A DNA stretch of 64,000 bases, from assembly GCF_010093065.1 (NCBI RefSeq), contig NZ_CP048113.1, positions 4,650,001 to 4,714,000 of the forward strand. The letters are read 5' to 3'. The notes below the pieces were generated by a model. The model searched no databases and was not told the DNA's origin. It saw nothing but the letters and a program-made list of their open reading frames with translations. This document shows positions 61,381 through 64,000 of the stretch, piece by piece. The position numbers were made by a program, and so were the translations under genes. Positions within the stretch are counted from its first letter, which is position 1. Every line of letters begins with the position of its first letter. The stretch is from Chitinophaga agri. GTDB lineage: Bacteria > Bacteroidota > Bacteroidia > Chitinophagales > Chitinophagaceae.

Positions 61381-62997
61381 GTGAAGCACATCGCATGCCT
61401 CTTGGCACTGTTATTACCCTTTACTACGCAACTATATGCTCAGAAAAAGGCTGACCGTAAAACCCTGGGCAACCTTCAAACCCATATCACCTTCCTCGCC
61501 AGCGATAAACTGGAAGGCCGCCGTACTGGTACCCCAGGCGAACTGCTGGCTGCTGAATATATAGCTTCCCAGATGAAACTGGCCGGTCTCACTCCTGCGG
61601 GCGACAGTGGATTCCTGCAGGTATTCCCGGTAAGTGAAGGCAGGATAATTGCCTCGTCCTCTTTCCTCCATGTCAATAAACTTACACTCCGTGCTGGTGA
61701 ACAATTTATCCCCCTTCCGTTCAGTGCACAGAAACATGTTAAAGGAGACGTGCTGGCGGATGTAAATGAACCAGATAACATCTGGCTCTTTAACGTGAAA
61801 GACTTTGAAATGTCTCCCCATGCTGACCCACTCGAAATATACCGTCAGAACGCCCGGGAAGCAGCCAAAGCAGGCGCTACCGGTGTCATCTTTTATAATG
61901 GCACAGAGACCGAAGAAGAGGTAAAGAAATGGATGTCTCTCTCCGTAGCGCCCCTTACCATTCCGGTTATGTGGGTCAACAGTGAAATGAGCAAAGTCCT
62001 GGACGATGCTGAAGATCTCCTGATCGACATGCGGGTCGACTTTGCCGCTGACAGGCGTACGGGTATAAACGTTGTAGGACATATAGACAATAAAGCACCT
62101 CATACCATCGTCATCGGTGCTCACTTTGACCATCTCGGGTATGGCGAAGACCATAACTCAATGGCTCCCAACGACAAAACCATTCATCACGGTGCGGACG
62201 ACAACGCCAGCGGAACAGCTGCCCTGCTCGAACTGGCCAGACAATTAAAAGCTTCCCACCTCCAGAACTATAACTACCTGTTTGTTGCCTTTTCCGGTGA
62301 AGAACTGGGACTGTTCGGATCAAAATATTTCACTGACCATAGTGCTGTGCCAGCTGCATCCTTCAATTATATGATCAATATGGATATGATCGGCAGACTG
62401 GACCCTGCCAAGGGACTGGAAGTAGGAGGGATCGGCACCTCTCCGGAATGGCCCGCATTACTGAAACAAAGCGTACCTGCCGACATCCGTACGACATACG
62501 ATTCTTCCGGTACAGGGCCTTCCGACCATACCTCTTTCTACCTTAAAAATGTACCTGTACTGTTCTTCTTTACTGGTACACACAGCGACTACCATAAGCC
62601 TTCCGATGAGGCAACCAAGATCAACTATGAAGGGGAACTGGCTGTCATGAAGGTGGTATATACGCTTGTAGAAAAGACCAATGACATGGGTAAACTGGCC
62701 TTTACCAAAACCCGTGATAAACAAACAAGAACCAACACCCGTTTTACGGTAACCTTAGGTATCATGCCGGATTATACCTGGCAAAAACCAGGAGTAAGGG
62801 TGGATGGCGTATCAGATAATAAACCAGCCAGCAAAGCCGGCGTACTGACAAATGATGTGATAGTCGAACTGGGTACACACACCATTGTTAACCTGGAAGA
62901 CTACATGCAGGCGCTTGCTTCCTTTAAAAAAGGAGACAAAACCACCGTGAAAGTCAGGAGAGAAGACGCTGAAAAAGTATTTGATATCCAATTCTGA
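61381..62997 (+). CDS. M28-family zinc aminopeptidase with PA and PDZ domains, exported
   Basis: 538 aa, GTG start. Signal peptide (HIACLLALLLPFTTQLYAQ). An inserted PA domain spans about 115-225. The peptidase core has HFDHLG (zinc His), DDNASGTAALLELA (bridging Asp), SGEELGLFGSKYF (catalytic and zinc Glu), MDMIGRL and GPSDHTSFY. A C-terminal PDZ domain (about 455-538, GVSDNKPASKAGVLTNDVIVELG) follows. It degrades peptides in the periplasm or at the surface. Confidence 0.94.
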   Translation: MKHIACLLALLLPFTTQLYAQKKADRKTLGNLQTHITFLASDKLEGRRTGTPGELLAAEYIASQMKLAGLTPAGDSGFLQVFPVSEGRIIASSSFLHVNKLTLRAGEQFIPLPFSAQKHVKGDVLADVNEPDNIWLFNVKDFEMSPHADPLEIYRQNAREAAKAGATGVIFYNGTETEEEVKKWMSLSVAPLTIPVMWVNSEMSKVLDDAEDLLIDMRVDFAADRRTGINVVGHIDNKAPHTIVIGAHFDHLGYGEDHNSMAPNDKTIHHGADDNASGTAALLELARQLKASHLQNYNYLFVAFSGEELGLFGSKYFTDHSAVPAASFNYMINMDMIGRLDPAKGLEVGGIGTSPEWPALLKQSVPADIRTTYDSSGTGPSDHTSFYLKNVPVLFFFTGTHSDYHKPSDEATKINYEGELAVMKVVYTLVEKTNDMGKLAFTKTRDKQTRTNTRFTVTLGIMPDYTWQKPGVRVDGVSDNKPASKAGVLTNDVIVELGTHTIVNLEDYMQALASFKKGDKTTVKVRREDAEKVFDIQF

Positions 62998-63034
62998 CCG
63001 TTTTATAATATCTTGCACCCCTTAATATCGTTGT

Positions 63035-63439
63035 ATGAAGCCTGTTTTATTCATATTAGGTCTGGCAATATGTAGTCTTTCGTGTAATCAGACACGTAAA
63101 GGCAACGAGGACACTTCTAACTACGATATCATCACTGAGAAAAGCTATGTCGTGCGTGAAGTGAAACCTGCTACGGGAGACCCTGAAACGGATTCTATCC
63201 TCCAGCGTAAGCAGGTACTGACTTCTTACCTGGAACGTAAAGGTTTTGTGCGCCACGTAGCGGCAAAAGAAATACTGATGTTCCGCAGGAATAACAGACA
63301 GGAAGTGGTCATAGACCTGCCAGCTCCGGCTACTGCCGCAGCTGCAAATGTGATCATCATATTTGATCCGATGAAAAATCCCCTGTTCATTAATTTGAAA
63401 AAAGACACAACACAGGTGGAACACTATATTAACATGTAG
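63035..63439 (+). CDS. Hypothetical lipoprotein, 134 aa
   Basis: N-terminal lipoprotein signal with LSC lipobox near residue 17 (ILGLAICSLSCNQ). The mature part has no recognised domain. It contains DPETDSILQRKQVLTSYLE and a central FRRNNRQEVVIDLP beta stretch, with a hydrophobic VIIIFDP near the end. It lies 37 bases after the M28 peptidase and may be in its operon. Confidence 0.72.
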   Translation: MKPVLFILGLAICSLSCNQTRKGNEDTSNYDIITEKSYVVREVKPATGDPETDSILQRKQVLTSYLERKGFVRHVAAKEILMFRRNNRQEVVIDLPAPATAAAANVIIIFDPMKNPLFINLKKDTTQVEHYINM

Positions 63440-63487
63440 GTATATGCCGGCAAACACCATCACCGGCTATAATTTTTAAAACTGCAT

Positions 63488-64000
63488 TTGGAACCTAAAC
63501 AAAACATAAGACTATGTGTGGATGCGGTAGTCTTCGGCTACACCGCCAAGGAAAGTATATCCGTACTCCTCATCAAACGCACCATCCCACCCTTTATGCA
63601 CCGCTGGGCACTGCCCGGAGGCTTTGTTATTGACGGCGAAACACTGGAAGAAGCAGTCACCCGTGAATTGCAGACAGAAGCCGGCGTGCATATCAACTAT
63701 CTCGAACAATTATACACCTTCGGTCAGCCGGAAAGAGACCCCCGTGGCAGAATAGTATCTGTCGCCTACTTTGGTCTGGTCAATCCGACTAACTTTAAAC
63801 TGGCCGCCAGCTCTGACGCTGAAGATGCCAATTGGTTTGACATTAAGAAACTGCCAGATCTGGCTTTTGATCACTCTATTGTCGTTGATGCCGCCATCCA
63901 GCGACTGCGTGCCAAAATAAGATATGAGCCTATCGGGTTTGAGTTACTGGATAATAAGTTCCCTATCTCCGACCTGGAGAAACTATATGAAACAGTACTC
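63488..64000 (+). CDS. Nudix-type regulator (NrtR-like), 3' end missing
   Basis: The frame opens at a stop codon at 63470 and has no ATG, so a TTG at 63488 is the likeliest start; it runs off the window end. The Nudix box GGFVIDGETLEEAVTRELQTEAGV is present, but the first Glu of the REUxEExGU end is Thr, which suggests weakened hydrolysis. The C-terminal continuation (PIGFELLDNKFPISDLEKLYE) matches the winged-helix part of NrtR, a repressor of NAD genes that binds ADP-ribose through its Nudix domain. Confidence 0.85.
   Translation, partial: MEPKQNIRLCVDAVVFGYTAKESISVLLIKRTIPPFMHRWALPGGFVIDGETLEEAVTRELQTEAGVHINYLEQLYTFGQPERDPRGRIVSVAYFGLVNPTNFKLAASSDAEDANWFDIKKLPDLAFDHSIVVDAAIQRLRAKIRYEPIGFELLDNKFPISDLEKLYETVL

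Overview
This window looks like chromosomal DNA of a Bacteroidota bacterium, most likely Chitinophagaceae and close to Chitinophaga. The reasons are a SusC/SusD pair with a DUF6377-type regulator, a DUF5690 membrane protein, several promoters of the Bacteroidota form (TTG or TTTG, about 20 bases, TAnnTTTG), LytTR and hybrid two-component proteins, and weak Shine-Dalgarno signals. Assignment is by recognition of families only; no search was run.

Layout. 1-2.1 kb: 3' part of a KefB/C-type antiporter and two small genes. 2.8-7.8 kb: a tetR-tolC-emrA-emrB type drug efflux operon (minus strand) with a textbook promoter and a terminator. 8.7-12.1 kb: fructokinase, then a CBM9-like protein overlapping a GHL10-like glycosidase. 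12.1-13.9 kb: 1.8 kb without genes but rich in repeats. 13.9-18.5 kb: susD/susC, preceded by a DUF6377 regulator and a WYL regulator.

20.5-29.9 kb is the most unusual part. Between the divergent WYL gene and an SPFH/slipin-like gene lies a structured RNA. It contains a circularly permuted tRNA: T arm first, an acceptor stem closed by a GAAA tetraloop, then the D arm, with the anticodon stem opened into outer helices. Nearly every invariant tRNA elbow base is kept. Nearby are an RlaP-type nucleotidyltransferase, two extra tRNAs (Ile-UAU and Gln-UUG), micro-ORFs with their own terminators, a YkuK-like RNase H-fold protein and a metallophosphoesterase. I read this as a candidate RNA-maintenance or RNA-sensing island. 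No RNA ligase or Ro60 gene is visible in the window.

30-45.2 kb: LytTR response regulator and hybrid kinase, DsbA-like, AraC and DoxX-like genes, purL, a beta-trefoil-like repeat protein, TonB, a membrane AraC regulator, a serine hydrolase and a PH-domain protein. 45.5-64 kb: tRNA-Asn, a GT39 glycosyltransferase, Rieske protein, hflX, S9 peptidase, PaaG-like hydratase, outer membrane barrel, a TPR/zinc-ribbon protein with an M50-like protease, SWIM/SNF2 helicase, comB, SRPBCC, gcvT, M28 peptidase, a lipoprotein and a partial NrtR-like Nudix gene.

Two 40-44 bp near-perfect hairpins about 31 kb apart belong to one family built on an 11-bp unit. A second family of five 24-nt hairpins sits in the 12.1-13.0 kb gap.
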